Below are positions 17,621-26,891 of a DNA stretch of 64,000 nucleotides, piece by piece. Made by a program: the position numbers and the translations under genes. This DNA comes from Bacillus sp. FJAT-18017. GTDB taxonomy: Bacteria; Bacillota; Bacilli; Bacillales; Cytobacillaceae. The DNA lies in the NCBI RefSeq assembly GCF_001278805.1, contig NZ_CP012602.1, positions 971,001 to 1,035,000 of the forward strand. Reading direction: 5' to 3'. Positions within the stretch are counted from its first letter, which is position 1, and the number at the start of each line of letters is the position of its first letter. Below the pieces are notes generated by a model. The model was given only the letters and a program-made list of their open reading frames with translations, was not told the origin of the DNA and did no database searches.

Positions 17621-17637
17621 GCAATCTCCCTTTTTTC
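17613..17637 (+). terminator. Terminator after the RadC-like fossil
   Basis: GGGAGA / TCTCCC stem with GCAA loop, followed by TTTTTTCT; it persists although the gene upstream is lost. Confidence 0.75.
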
Positions 17638-17848
17638 TCATTTTGTATATAGCATACATAGTTATATTATATTGTAAATCTGTATACAATTTGTTTCTTA
17701 CCGAGCTCTCTTGATCTATTTTATTCCATTTCCTGAGGACTCCTTATATAAATGATTTTCTAATCATTTTTTAATAATTCTCTAACTATCTATTAGTTTT
17801 TGGATAGTACATTACATAGTAATACATGTATATTTGGAGGAATTATTA

Positions 17849-19030
17849 ATGAAAGTTGTAATTGTACCGTCAGGATTTAAAGAATGTCTAGATGCTGAGG
17901 AAGTCGCTTTAGCCATGGCACGAGGAGTGAGGAATTTTGATCCGTCTATTGATTTTGAAGTGATTCCGATGATTGATGGAGGAGAAGGCTTTGCAAAAAC
18001 GATCATTAACATAAAAGGTGGAGAATTAATTTATAAAAAGGTGACAGGGCCAGTCGGCAAGAGGATCAAAAGTCATTTTGGTATTTTTGTAGAAAATGGT
18101 AAACGTACTGCTGTCATTGAAATGGCAGCGGTAGCTGGATTAAAGTTAGTACCCCGTAATCAAAGGAACCCTTTAAAAACAACGACCTAAGGGGTAGGAG
18201 AGTTAATCCTCGCTGCGCTTGATGTAGGGGTTGACAATATTTTAATCGGTTGTGGGGATTCTGGTACATCAGATGGTGGAGCAGGAATGGCGCAAGCTTT
18301 AGGAGTTCTTTTCTTGGACAAGAAACAACAAATCGTCGAAATCAAGGGTGGAGAAGATTTGTTAAAGGTGAATTCTATCGTGACGACTCATATAGATAGA
18401 CGATTACAGGACGTTTCTATTAATGTTGCGTGTAACTGGAAGAATATTTTATGTGGAGAAGAAGGCGTTGCACGTGTATTTGGACCTCAAAAAGGAGCGA
18501 CTCCAAAACAAGTTGAGCAATTATCATTAGCGTTAGAACACTATGCGTCTTTAATTCAAGAAGCATTGGGGATTAATGTTCGTTCGTTGCCGGGCAGCGG
18601 TGCATCTGGTGGATTAGGTGCAGGACTAATTGCATTTACAGGAGCCATATTACATCCACGATTCGATATAATTACGGAATATATAAATATAGAAGAAAAA
18701 ATTTTAACAGCGGATATTGTGTTCACTGCAGAAGGCAGTTTGGATTTCCAAACCCCAAATGGAAAAATTCCTGCAGAGGTTGCAAGAATTGCAAAGAAAT
18801 ATGATATTCCGGTAATTGCCATTACTGGAACAATCGGTAAAGGAGCAGATTTAAACTATCATGCAGGGATAGATGCCTATAGTAGTATTATTCCAAAACC
18901 AACATCTTTGGAGAATGCAATAAAAAAAGCACCGAAATGGATAGAAGAAAGTACGGAGTCAGTATTACGACAAGTTTCGATTGGTTGGGAAATGGCACAA
19001 AGAAGGAATCTTTTAGAAAGCGTTTACTAA
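17849..19030 (+). pseudogene. glxK: Glycerate kinase with an internal stop codon
   Basis: The full frame of 393 codons has the type of glycerate 2-kinase (GlxK/GarK family): KVVIVPSGFKECLDAEEVA at the start, PMIDGGEGFAKT, GCGDSGTSDGGAGMAQALG, the SLPGSGASGGLGAGL loop and FTAEGSLD. The frame is interrupted only by TAA 18188-18190, where a Tyr codon is expected (TTT-stop-GVGEL against the usual T.YGVGELI). No shift is needed, so this is one nonsense change or sequencing error. GGAGG precedes ATG 17849. It lies 2 bases before the SLC13 transporter gene, suggesting uptake and phosphorylation of glycerate or a related acid. Confidence 0.88.
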
Positions 19031-19032
19031 AA

Positions 19033-20478
19033 ATGATAATAAGAATAGAGAAACAAGCTGAAAAGAATAACAGAATCAAACAGTGGATCAATCAATTATC
19101 GACGAGGTCATTAGTGATTGTCAGCTTACATGTCCTAATCTTAGTCTTCATCGTAATGATTGATGGTCTGGACTATGATGCAAAGATATCCTTGTTTGCC
19201 TTTTTATCAGCAATGACGTTATGGATCACCACTAAAATACCGGCTGGATTTGTGGCTATTTCACTTATTATGTTCATTGTTATAATGGGTGCAGAAAACC
19301 CTAGTTTGTTATATGATTCGTTATCTGAAGAAGTCGTATGGTTAATGGTAGGCTCTTTTATTGTGGGTGAAGCTGTTAAGCAGTCCCAGTTAGTAGAACG
19401 ATTAACCGGATTTATATTGAGAAAGTTTCAAAAAAAAAGTAATGTGCTCCTTGGGGTAAGTTCGATTTTATTTGCATCCGTATTTTTCATTCCTTCTACC
19501 TCAGGTCGAGCAGCGTTATCAATGCCTATCATTCAACAGCTGAGTATAAAATTTTCAACTAAAGAACAAAAAGTGTTGGCTATTTTAGCTCCTGTGATCA
19601 TTTTAATGAGTACATCAGCCACTTTAATAGGGGCAGGTTCTCATTTAATAGGAATTGGTTTACTTGAAAGCACGGTCGATCAAACGATTTCTTTTAGCAG
19701 GTGGTTTATTTTAGGAGTGCCATTTGCGATAGTAATTTCACTAGTATCATTGGTTATAATAAAATGGATCTTGTGGCCAAAAAATGAAAAAACAGAAAAC
19801 GTACAAATGGAAGAAAAAATGATGGTAAAACTGCCGATTAATAGAAAAGAAAAAAAGATCATCATTTTGATTTCATTGTTAATCGCAGGTTGGATGACTG
19901 AAAGGATACATGGCTATGATATCGCATTTATTACGATGATCGGTGCAATACTAGTTATGACACCGAATTATGGAATGATTAGTTGGAAACAAGGTATGAA
20001 GTCAGTATCTTGGAATTTAATTCTGTTTGTCGCTGCAGCAACGGCACTTGGAAAAGTGTTAGTGGATACAGGTGCAGTAAAATTTATCGAAACGAAAATG
20101 CTTCATGTTCTATATTTGTTTGTAGGTGCACCAGAATGGCTGCTTGTACTGACCATCCTGTTGTTAACCGTTTCAAGCCATTTGTATATTACATCACATA
20201 CAACACGGGCCATCGTTTTTATCCCAAGTTTAATATTATTTAGTGAAACGATAGGGGTTAACCCTTCGACGGTTGTCTTTTTAAGTTTAATAGGCATGAA
20301 CTATTGTGTGACCGTTCCTGTCAGTTCGAAAGCCTTACTCCTGTTTTATGAGGAAGGTGAAATTTCATATGATGCTAGTAATCTAATAAAAATAAGTGCC
20401 ATACTCATGCCTCTTTATATATTTATCATGATCTTGTTCTACTTCACTTATTGGCAGTGGATGGGGTTACACTTATAA
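19033..20478 (+). CDS. SLC13/DASS-family anion transporter
   Basis: 481 residues with about 11-12 hydrophobic helices. The conserved blocks are FIPSTSGRAALSMPII in the first half and TVSSHLYITSHTTRAIVFIP in the second, the two SNT/ST-T substrate hairpins of the DASS fold, which takes up di- and tricarboxylates or sulfate with sodium. ATG 19033 follows the glycerate kinase stop by two bases and has no strong binding site of its own, consistent with translational coupling. The neighbour suggests glycerate or a related hydroxy acid as substrate; this is inference. Confidence 0.82.
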   Translation: MIIRIEKQAEKNNRIKQWINQLSTRSLVIVSLHVLILVFIVMIDGLDYDAKISLFAFLSAMTLWITTKIPAGFVAISLIMFIVIMGAENPSLLYDSLSEEVVWLMVGSFIVGEAVKQSQLVERLTGFILRKFQKKSNVLLGVSSILFASVFFIPSTSGRAALSMPIIQQLSIKFSTKEQKVLAILAPVIILMSTSATLIGAGSHLIGIGLLESTVDQTISFSRWFILGVPFAIVISLVSLVIIKWILWPKNEKTENVQMEEKMMVKLPINRKEKKIIILISLLIAGWMTERIHGYDIAFITMIGAILVMTPNYGMISWKQGMKSVSWNLILFVAAATALGKVLVDTGAVKFIETKMLHVLYLFVGAPEWLLVLTILLLTVSSHLYITSHTTRAIVFIPSLILFSETIGVNPSTVVFLSLIGMNYCVTVPVSSKALLLFYEEGEISYDASNLIKISAILMPLYIFIMILFYFTYWQWMGLHL

Positions 20479-20487
20479 AGTGAAATT

Positions 20488-20660
20488 TCAATCAGTGGGG
20501 GTTTTACCTAAAGGTATGACCTACGGCCCTCTTTATCCCCCACTGATTGTTAGTCCCACAAGGGAATGACCGAAATGCCCTTGAACCAATCGGGCTTTTA
20601 CTTGCAGTTGATCCCCCACTTATCCTTTTAATTTTTTTCAAATTCTTGAAGTGGGGGTCT
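20488..20660. repeat. Multi-hairpin intergenic element
   Basis: Three nested-free stems occur in series: CAATCAGTGGGGG (20490) with CCCCCACTGATTG (to 20548), GCCC/GGGC around 20577-20595, and CCCCCACTT (20613-20621) with AAGTGGGGG (20649-20657). It contains no protein frame. It could be a mobile palindromic (MITE or IS200/IS605-end-like) repeat or a structured leader RNA of the following regulator. I cannot decide which. Confidence 0.55.
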
Positions 20661-20699
20661 TACTGCCAGTTAATGCGGGATTAATCAGGAGGTGAAAGA

Positions 20700-21389
20700 A
20701 TGGATAGTCACATATTAATTATTGAAGACGATGAGGGGATTGCGCGAGCGATTCAACTAGAATTAGAACATGCAGGTTATCAAGTAAGTATTGCGTATAC
20801 GGGTAAAGAAGGACTATCCATTTTGGAGAAAGAACAAATTGATTTAGTTCTTTTAGATGTCATGATACCTGAATTAAATGGAATGGAAGTGTTAAGACGA
20901 ATTCGCCGTGAGAATAACGAGATGGTGATTATTATGTTGACGGCACGTGATTCCGTTTACGATAAAGTAAGCGGATTAGATTTAGGTGCGAATGATTATA
21001 TGACCAAACCATTTGAAATCGAGGAATTGCTTGCACGAATCCGCTCTAATCTTCGGTTTAAGCCTAAGCGTGAAAAAAGGGATGATTCTGGTGTTTACCA
21101 TATTCACTCCATTTCGATTCAAACAAATACGAGAGAAGTGTTTAAAAACGACTGTATGGTAGATTTGACACCGCGGGAGTATGATCTCCTGTTTTATTTA
21201 GTTAAGAACAAAAATCGTGCACTTGAGCGTGAACAGATTTTAAATGAAGTATGGGGAATGGATTATTATGGTGATAAACATGCTGTAGATGTGTATATTC
21301 GATATTTGAGAAAAAAATTAACTGACGCGAAGGACGAACCATTTATTCAAACCGTTCGCGGTGTCGGTTATATGATTAAGGATGAATGA
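20700..21389 (+). CDS. OmpR-family response regulator
   Basis: 229 residues: receiver domain with acidic pair EDDEG, phospho-acceptor Asp in LLDVMIP (about residue 53), Thr of LTAR and Lys of TKPFE; then a winged-helix Trans_reg_C domain ending QTVRGVGYMI. AGGAGGTGAAAG precedes the ATG. The stop overlaps the kinase start. With the kinase and PepSY protein it forms one operon. The overall likeness is to ArlR/CssR-type regulators. Target genes are not visible, though the glycerate/SLC13 genes upstream are candidates. Confidence 0.92.
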   Translation: MDSHILIIEDDEGIARAIQLELEHAGYQVSIAYTGKEGLSILEKEQIDLVLLDVMIPELNGMEVLRRIRRENNEMVIIMLTARDSVYDKVSGLDLGANDYMTKPFEIEELLARIRSNLRFKPKREKRDDSGVYHIHSISIQTNTREVFKNDCMVDLTPREYDLLFYLVKNKNRALEREQILNEVWGMDYYGDKHAVDVYIRYLRKKLTDAKDEPFIQTVRGVGYMIKDE

Positions 21390-22744
21390 TGAGATTAAGA
21401 ACACGTATTCAACTATCGATGGCTGTTGTATTAATGGTACTCATTACGGCCAATACATCGATTTATTTTATTTTCAAAAATTCCGTGATTACTTCTGAAA
21501 TGAATCGATTAACCAATAAAATAGTAAATACCCTTAAAGAACTCAATACCCATTCCAATTTATCGATGGAACAAGTGTTGCAGGCCTATTTAATTAGTAA
21601 CGGTATGATTCGTGTTGTGAATAGCAGCCACAATCCTATTATTCAAGTGACAACGAACAATGACTATTTGAATATACCTAGTAAATATGACGATGATCAA
21701 TTTGAGGAAGTAGTCCAATATAAAGATTCCATGTATGTGGTCGTTTCCATCCCAACCATTAATGAGAACGGAGCAATTGTAAATTTACAAGTTGTTGAGA
21801 ATGTCGATGCTCTATTTGCTAACATTAATGAATTAAAATGGGTGTTTATATATACAACGATGATTGTCATTATTATATTTTCTTTAATCAGCAGGTTTTT
21901 AGGGCGTATGATTTCGTTTCCCATTAAACGTCTGACTCAAACGATGAATTTAATTGAAAAAGATGGATCATTTGAAAAAATATCGATTGCGCATCATACG
22001 AAAGACGAATTATCTGAAATGGCCATGACATTTAATCGAATGATTACAAGGTTAGAAAAAAGTTACATAAAGCAGGAACAGTTGGTCTCAGATGCTTCTC
22101 ACGAACTGAAGACACCTTTAACGGTCATTGATATTTATGTGAAAATATTAAAACGTTGGGGGAAAGAGCGTCCTGATATATTAGAAGAAGCCATTGACTC
22201 CATTGGGGCTGAATCAAGCCGTATGAAATATTTAACGGAGCAATTGCTGCTATTAGCAAAATCTGAAGAATGTATTGAAAATGAAAAATGCAAAGTTAAC
22301 ATTGTACCCCTCGTCGAGAAGACGATTCGGCGATTACAGCAAGCTTTTAAGCATGAGATTTATTTAAAAAATGATCAGCGAGAGATTCTTTTGTATATAC
22401 ATGAACCTAGTTTTGTTCAAGTTCTTGTTATTTTGTTAGATAATGCAAAAAAATATAGTGATGATGATATTAAGGTAGAGTTAACAGAATGGGAAGAAAG
22501 TGTAAGCATTAAGGTGATGGATAAAGGGGTAGGAATACCATTTGAGGCCCAAGCACATGTCTTTGATCGATTATATCGTGTGGATAAAGCAAGAAGCCGA
22601 AAAACAGGAGGATCAGGTTTGGGGCTATCAATTGCAAAGCGAATAGTGGACCAACACAATGGTCATATCACCCTTGAAAGTGTTGAAGGTTGTGGGGCGA
22701 CTTTTACTGTCACATTGCCAAAAAACGGGGGTGTAGTAACATGA
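21389..22744 (+). CDS. Membrane sensor histidine kinase
   Basis: 451 residues. TM1 is near residues 10-30 and an extracytoplasmic sensor of about 120 residues follows. TM2 is near 150-170, then come a HAMP domain, the H-box SDASHELKTPLTVI (His about 237), N-box LLDNAKKYS, G1 DKGVGIP and G2 GGSGLGLSIAKRI. It starts in the 4-base overlap with the response regulator (ATG 21386 or 21389) and overlaps the PepSY gene by ATGA. It should autophosphorylate and pass phosphate to the 20700 regulator. The signal is unknown, but a PepSY partner often points to envelope stress. Confidence 0.92.
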   Translation: MRLRTRIQLSMAVVLMVLITANTSIYFIFKNSVITSEMNRLTNKIVNTLKELNTHSNLSMEQVLQAYLISNGMIRVVNSSHNPIIQVTTNNDYLNIPSKYDDDQFEEVVQYKDSMYVVVSIPTINENGAIVNLQVVENVDALFANINELKWVFIYTTMIVIIIFSLISRFLGRMISFPIKRLTQTMNLIEKDGSFEKISIAHHTKDELSEMAMTFNRMITRLEKSYIKQEQLVSDASHELKTPLTVIDIYVKILKRWGKERPDILEEAIDSIGAESSRMKYLTEQLLLLAKSEECIENEKCKVNIVPLVEKTIRRLQQAFKHEIYLKNDQREILLYIHEPSFVQVLVILLDNAKKYSDDDIKVELTEWEESVSIKVMDKGVGIPFEAQAHVFDRLYRVDKARSRKTGGSGLGLSIAKRIVDQHNGHITLESVEGCGATFTVTLPKNGGVVT

Positions 22745-23481
22745 AATTAAAAGTCTGTCTTATTGCGTTTATCATTTTAGGCTTATCTTATTCATTGTTT
22801 CTCATTTTTATTAAAGATAATCCTAGGACGATTTCACAAAAAGAAGCTGAAGAAATCGTTGCTAATTTTTACGGAGGAAAGGTAGTAAAGGCAAAGCTAG
22901 AACAAGAGAGTGGCAACTATCAACTGATGTTTGAAAATGAGAAAGGGGTTTATAAAGTTTCAGTTGATAGTGAAACGAAGAAAATCAGTAATATACGGCT
23001 TGTTGAACAAAAAGAAGACTTGGTTACACTTGAAGAAGCCAAAAAAAATATAGAGAAACAATTAGGTACCCAGGTTAATCAAATAAAAGAAGTGAAGAAA
23101 GAAGGGCAACCTTTCGTAGAGGCAACAGTTGAGAAAGATAATAAACATTATCGCATTGAATATGATTTAAAAGAGAAAACCATTGTATCGAATACCGAGG
23201 TAATGAGTAATGGAAGCAAACCACTAAATATATCAGAACAGAAAGCAAAAGATATTGCATTACAACAAATTCACGGTAAAATCACAGATTTATCCATTGT
23301 AAATAATCAAAATGGAAAGCACTATAAAGTGACAGTGGATGATTATTCAGAAGGTGCCTATGTATATGTTCAAGCACATACAGGAAAAGTATCATCCATT
23401 TCATGGTATACGGAACAACCAGACGATGCTGATGATAATAGTATGGATGAGGCCGATGACGATGATGAAAGTAATGACTAG
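22741..23481 (+). CDS. PepSY-domain membrane-anchored protein
   Basis: 246 residues: an N-terminal membrane helix (residues 5-24), then three related PepSY-like units with ISQKEAEEIVANFYGGKVV, TLEEAKKNIEKQLG and SEQKAKDIALQQIHGK at their starts, and a very acidic tail (about 16 Asp/Glu in the last 20 residues). PepSY domains often inhibit proteases or modulate sensors outside the membrane. Its start overlaps the kinase stop (ATGA), so it is translated with the two-component system. A role as accessory sensor for the kinase is inferred. Confidence 0.85.
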   Translation: MKLKVCLIAFIILGLSYSLFLIFIKDNPRTISQKEAEEIVANFYGGKVVKAKLEQESGNYQLMFENEKGVYKVSVDSETKKISNIRLVEQKEDLVTLEEAKKNIEKQLGTQVNQIKEVKKEGQPFVEATVEKDNKHYRIEYDLKEKTIVSNTEVMSNGSKPLNISEQKAKDIALQQIHGKITDLSIVNNQNGKHYKVTVDDYSEGAYVYVQAHTGKVSSISWYTEQPDDADDNSMDEADDDDESND

Positions 23482-23800
23482 GTACGAAATTATTTGTCCT
23501 TAAATGCATGTTCCTGTATAAGTCCACCATTTAATTCTTTCATGATTTAAGGTTTTGAGACGCAAAAAACATAGAAACCTCCTAAAGTACACTTAGGTGT
23601 ACAAATGTGGCAGGATTGTGAATAACGCCGATAAATTTTGAATTAAGTCCGATATAATTTTAGTTAAGGGCGATAAATTTGCAGATAAAGGCGATAAATT
23701 TTTTGTTCAGGGCTATAAGTATAGCGTTCACCCGCCGCATCGTGGAACAACACAGTGAAAAAGAGAAGGAGTGACAGGCACCTAGGCGAACTGTCATTTT
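23482..23800. other. Intergenic region with 21-bp repeats
   Basis: No gene was seen. A hairpin-like CCTAAAGTACACTTAGG lies near 23581-23597; the array is at 23629-23725. Confidence 0.5.
23629..23725. repeat. 21-bp tandem array (CGATAAATTT units)
   Basis: CGATA or CTATA landmarks fall at 23629, 23650, 23671, 23692 and 23713, each 21 bases apart, with T/A tracts in phase. The reverse complement of the same family occurs at 5158-5226. Confidence 0.85.
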
Positions 23801-23814
23801 AAAGGGGTGAAGAG

Positions 23815-24186
23815 CTGGAAACTATCATAGAGCAGCTAGCTGAAATAAATAATGAATTAGGCAATCCCTTCCCATATAGTGATATTTATAAAGTGCTAGA
23901 AGATTTTAAAAATGAATTTTTGTCTTTATCAGAGGACGAGGACTTTCTAATTGGTGATTTTAATACTTATTGTATGAATATAGCTGGAACTCTAAGTTAT
24001 GTTTTAGGAGGTAAAATAAATAAAATCCCACAAGGTCAAATTGAGATGCTGAAGGAGTCTTTTTTTGATTTTTATAAACAGTATAAGTTTTTGGAGGAGA
24101 AAGTTGAAAACTATAACGAATTTTTTCAGGAATATAAAAACTTTGAACGAGCACGAAGGTTGTTATTAACCTTGTTCTCAAATTAG
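23815..24186 (+). CDS. Hypothetical acidic helical protein, probable CTG start
   Basis: The frame is open upstream of the first GTG (23893), and the site AAAGGGGTGA (23801-23810) points to CTG 23815. This gives 123 residues, LETIIEQLAEINNELGNPF at the start and a mostly helical, acidic protein with an aromatic C-terminal half (FFDFYKQYKFLEEK). It resembles small immunity/antitoxin-like helical proteins of Bacillus, without a firm match. The PPOX gene follows 14 bases later and is probably cotranscribed. Confidence 0.6.
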   Translation: METIIEQLAEINNELGNPFPYSDIYKVLEDFKNEFLSLSEDEDFLIGDFNTYCMNIAGTLSYVLGGKINKIPQGQIEMLKESFFDFYKQYKFLEEKVENYNEFFQEYKNFERARRLLLTLFSN

Positions 24187-24200
24187 GTGGGGATGTACAT

Positions 24201-24827
24201 TTGAAATTTGAAAATACTATTAAAACAGAAGACGAATTACGAGCACTTATTGGTTTTCCAAGTGAATTAGCAAATAACAAAGCCATTACATATCTTGATA
24301 AAAATTGTGTAGAGTTTATATCGAAATCACCCTTTTTGGTTATATCAACTTCGGATGAATTCGGCTATTGTGATGTTTCGCCAAGAGGTGATCAGGCTGG
24401 ATTTGTACATATTGTAAGTGAGAAACAGTTAGTGATACCTGAAAGGCCGGGAAATAAAAGAATCGATTCAATGCGGAATATCTTATCCAATCCAAGAATT
24501 GGCCTTCTCTTTTTGATTCCCGGGCTGGGTGAAACGTTGAGAGTGAATGGTAAAGCCACTTTGGTAAAAGATGATGAACTACTTCAGAAGATGGCGTTCA
24601 ATGGAAAAAGGCCGCTTCTGGGCATCGGTGTTGAGGTAGAAGAATGTTTTATTCATTGTGCAAAAGCCTTTAAACGTTCGGGGGTATGGGAACCTAATTC
24701 GTGGACGGATAAAGCCTTGTTGCCATCGGCTGCTAAAGCAATATTTGAGCACGCTAAACTCCCTAATACAAGTCTAGAATCCATTCAGGAAAGGCTTGAA
24801 GAAGGTTATTCCAAGAGGCTTTATTGA
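24201..24827 (+). CDS. PPOX-class FMN-dependent flavoprotein
   Basis: 208 residues of the pyridoxamine-phosphate-oxidase-like split barrel: FLVISTSDEFGYCDVSPRGDQAGFV, ERPGNKRIDSMRNILSNP with the FMN-binding Arg/Lys cluster, IGLLFLIPGLGETLRVNGKA and the ECFIHCAKA strand. These are the hallmarks of the MSMEG_1061-type PPOX subfamily, which likely reduces small substrates with FMN or F420-like cofactors. TTG 24201 is set by AGGTGGGG. The true substrate is unknown. Confidence 0.85.
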   Translation: MKFENTIKTEDELRALIGFPSELANNKAITYLDKNCVEFISKSPFLVISTSDEFGYCDVSPRGDQAGFVHIVSEKQLVIPERPGNKRIDSMRNILSNPRIGLLFLIPGLGETLRVNGKATLVKDDELLQKMAFNGKRPLLGIGVEVEECFIHCAKAFKRSGVWEPNSWTDKALLPSAAKAIFEHAKLPNTSLESIQERLEEGYSKRLY

Positions 24828-24912
24828 GTAAGTTGATAATGAAATGCCCCTCCCATTGAAGTGAATAAACGGGTTTACTTCAGAGGTGCAAACATAGTAA
24901 AACACATAGGGG

Positions 24913-24943
24913 AAAACGCACTTGAATTTACAGTGCGTTTTCT
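24913..24943. terminator. Terminator after the PPOX gene
   Basis: AAAACGCACT / AGTGCGTTTT stem with 9-base loop; symmetric, so it can work both ways. Confidence 0.8.
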
Positions 24944-25094
24944 ATTGATTTATCAACATTGTAACGAATTTCAGCCGCTCATTTCGTCCGAATTCACATA
25001 GTAAATCACAGGTTATGAAATAATTATTGGGGGTGTGAATTCTTACGCTAACGAGTTCAATAGGAGTAAAGTAATGTCTTGATGAAATAAATAA

Positions 25095-25132
25095 AAAACA
25101 GACAGAAAAAATGATATATTTCTGTCTTTTTT
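25095..25132 (-). terminator. Terminator of the MBL hydrolase gene
   Basis: GACAGAAA / TTTCTGTC flanked by A and T runs; it ends the minus-strand gene at 25137. Confidence 0.8.
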
Positions 25133-25136
25133 AGTC

Positions 25137-25916
25137 TTAAAATGAATATGATTGGCCATCAATTGGTACTAACACATTAGACGCAATCCCTTTTTCATTA
25201 ATAAAGTTCTTCAATTCTTCTCTGGATAGCCCCCAGTGGTTCACTGCTTCCATATGGACAGCAATAATTTTTGCATCAGGGGCAGTATTATGCACTTCAT
25301 ATACATCATCTTTCCCCATGACAAGAGGACCACCTACAAGGAATTGATTATATCCTGCATTGGCCACAATGATTTCGGGTTTATGTGCATCGATGATTTC
25401 TTGAACTGCTTCATACCATACTGTATCACCAGTAAAATATATTATTTTCTCATTTGAGTGTTTAAAGACAACGCCACACACTTCACCAGCATGCTTTAAG
25501 ATTTCACCTCTACCATGTTCGCCTTTTGTTTTAATTAATTGGATTCCTTCAAATACTGTATCCTCTTCTAAAACCTCTACATTTTTGAAACCAGCGTTGC
25601 CAATTTCCGTTGCATCTTCATGATTTTGGGCAAATATTTTAATTTCTTTTGGTAATGCTTCTTTTGCAGCATCATCCCAATGGTCGGAATGCAGATGAGT
25701 GACAATGACAGCATCGATATTAGATATAATATTGTCCATGGATGTCGGTAGGCTTACCAAAGGATTATTTTGGTCTTCTCTTGGTGCAGGGGGTAAACCC
25801 ACACCTGTTCCAAAAGGAGGCATAGTTCCTTTTTCCGCTAACATCGGATCAATTAAAAACCTTTTCCCTGCATATTCTACAACCGCTGTTGCATTACGAA
25901 TGTGATGTATATTCAT
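25137..25916 (-). CDS. MBL-fold metal-dependent hydrolase (UlaG-like)
   Basis: 259 residues. The metal motif is THLHSDHWD, followed by E/HGRGE, FTGDTVWY (Asp bridging ligand) and VHMEAVNHWGLS. The early HHIRNATAVVEYAGKRFLIDP is typical of the UlaG/L-ascorbate-6-phosphate-lactonase-like group (Lactamase_B_2). It is cytosolic. It is divergent from an Lrp regulator gene at 26049, which may control it. The substrate is unknown. Confidence 0.88.
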   Translation of the reverse strand: MNIHHIRNATAVVEYAGKRFLIDPMLAEKGTMPPFGTGVGLPPAPREDQNNPLVSLPTSMDNIISNIDAVIVTHLHSDHWDDAAKEALPKEIKIFAQNHEDATEIGNAGFKNVEVLEEDTVFEGIQLIKTKGEHGRGEILKHAGEVCGVVFKHSNEKIIYFTGDTVWYEAVQEIIDAHKPEIIVANAGYNQFLVGGPLVMGKDDVYEVHNTAPDAKIIAVHMEAVNHWGLSREELKNFINEKGIASNVLVPIDGQSYSF

Positions 25917-26048
25917 ATATATGAAACTCTCCTTTTCTTTTTTTTGATTTGAAACACTTATTTAGTTTAAACTATGACCAACTAACGAATACATGGGCTA
26001 AATAAAGTCTTTCGGCAGTTTCACTTTATTAATGAAAGGATTATTAAA

Positions 26049-26459
26049 ATGTTAGATAAGACGGATATACATATCCTTGATGAACTATCCAAGAACAGTC
26101 GTATCACGATGAAAGAATTAGGTGAGAAAGTACATTTGACTGGGCCAGCTACTTCAGCCAGAGTTGCGAAATTAGAGGATAGTGGAGTTATTGAGGGATA
26201 TACCATTAAAGTTAATCAAGTCAAATTGGGATTTTATATACATGCTTTTCTAACTATCATTACACAGAGCACTAACCATCAGCTATATTTATCATTCATC
26301 AAAACGCAGGAACAATACCTTGTACGTAACTATAAAATCAGTGGAGATGGTTGTTACCTTCTTGAGTGTAAATTTCCATCCAATGAATTAATGAATAATT
26401 TTTTGGAAGGGTTAAACGAGCATGCAAATTATAAATTATCCATTGTTATTAACAAATAG
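26049..26459 (+). CDS. Lrp/AsnC-family regulator
   Basis: 136 residues: HTH of the AsnC type at the start (DKTDIHILDELSKNSRITMKEL as separate helices, VHLTGPATSARVAKLEDSGVI for recognition) and a RAM/AsnC effector-binding domain after residue 60. GAAAGG precedes ATG 26049. The spacing to the divergent MBL gene (132 bp) fits shared control. The ligand, an amino acid or similar, is not known. Confidence 0.88.
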   Translation: MLDKTDIHILDELSKNSRITMKELGEKVHLTGPATSARVAKLEDSGVIEGYTIKVNQVKLGFYIHAFLTIITQSTNHQLYLSFIKTQEQYLVRNYKISGDGCYLLECKFPSNELMNNFLEGLNEHANYKLSIVINK

Positions 26460-26508
26460 AGAATGCACTTAAAACAAACGTGTGCTTTATTGAAATAAGA
26501 TAATACAA

Positions 26509-26548
26509 AAAAGACTTAGGGTTGAAAATAACTCTAAGTCTTTTTTCC
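26509..26548 (+). terminator. Terminator of the Lrp gene
   Basis: AAGACTTAG / CTAAGTCTT stem followed by TTTTTT (26541-26546). Confidence 0.85.
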
Positions 26549-26660
26549 TGTGAAAGATACTGTTATTTTTGTTGTGATATTGATGTTATTTGCCGTGTGA
26601 TTAGGGCTGTGATTTAACGTTTTGTACCCCGCGAGTAAATCCGTTATGAAGTGAATTGCC

Positions 26661-26852
26661 TCAGTTATTTAAAGATTTTTCAAAGATAATTTCAAAAAAA
26701 GAAGAATAACCGTTTCCTGAAGTAACCGGCGCAAATAATTGAACGAATCTCCATCCATCTTTTGCATGGCTGGCAATAATCTCATGGTAATTCTCTTTCG
26801 GTGCATTGTTCCATCTGCTAAGTTTAACCTTAACAAATTTATATTCGTACAT
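26661..26852 (-). CDS. DUF4177 protein
   Basis: 63 residues with the DUF4177 pattern: YEYKFVKVKL at the start, then the I..HAKDGWRFVQ turn and a final strand ending in FEIIFEK. It is small and cytosolic, of unknown function. It is transcribed from its own GGGAGG site; the purine permease gene lies upstream on the same strand. Confidence 0.78.
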   Translation of the reverse strand: MYEYKFVKVKLSRWNNAPKENYHEIIASHAKDGWRFVQLFAPVTSGNGYSSFFEIIFEKSLNN

Positions 26853-26891
26853 GTTTCAAACCTCCCAAACAATTAATCTGTCGCTGCTTTC

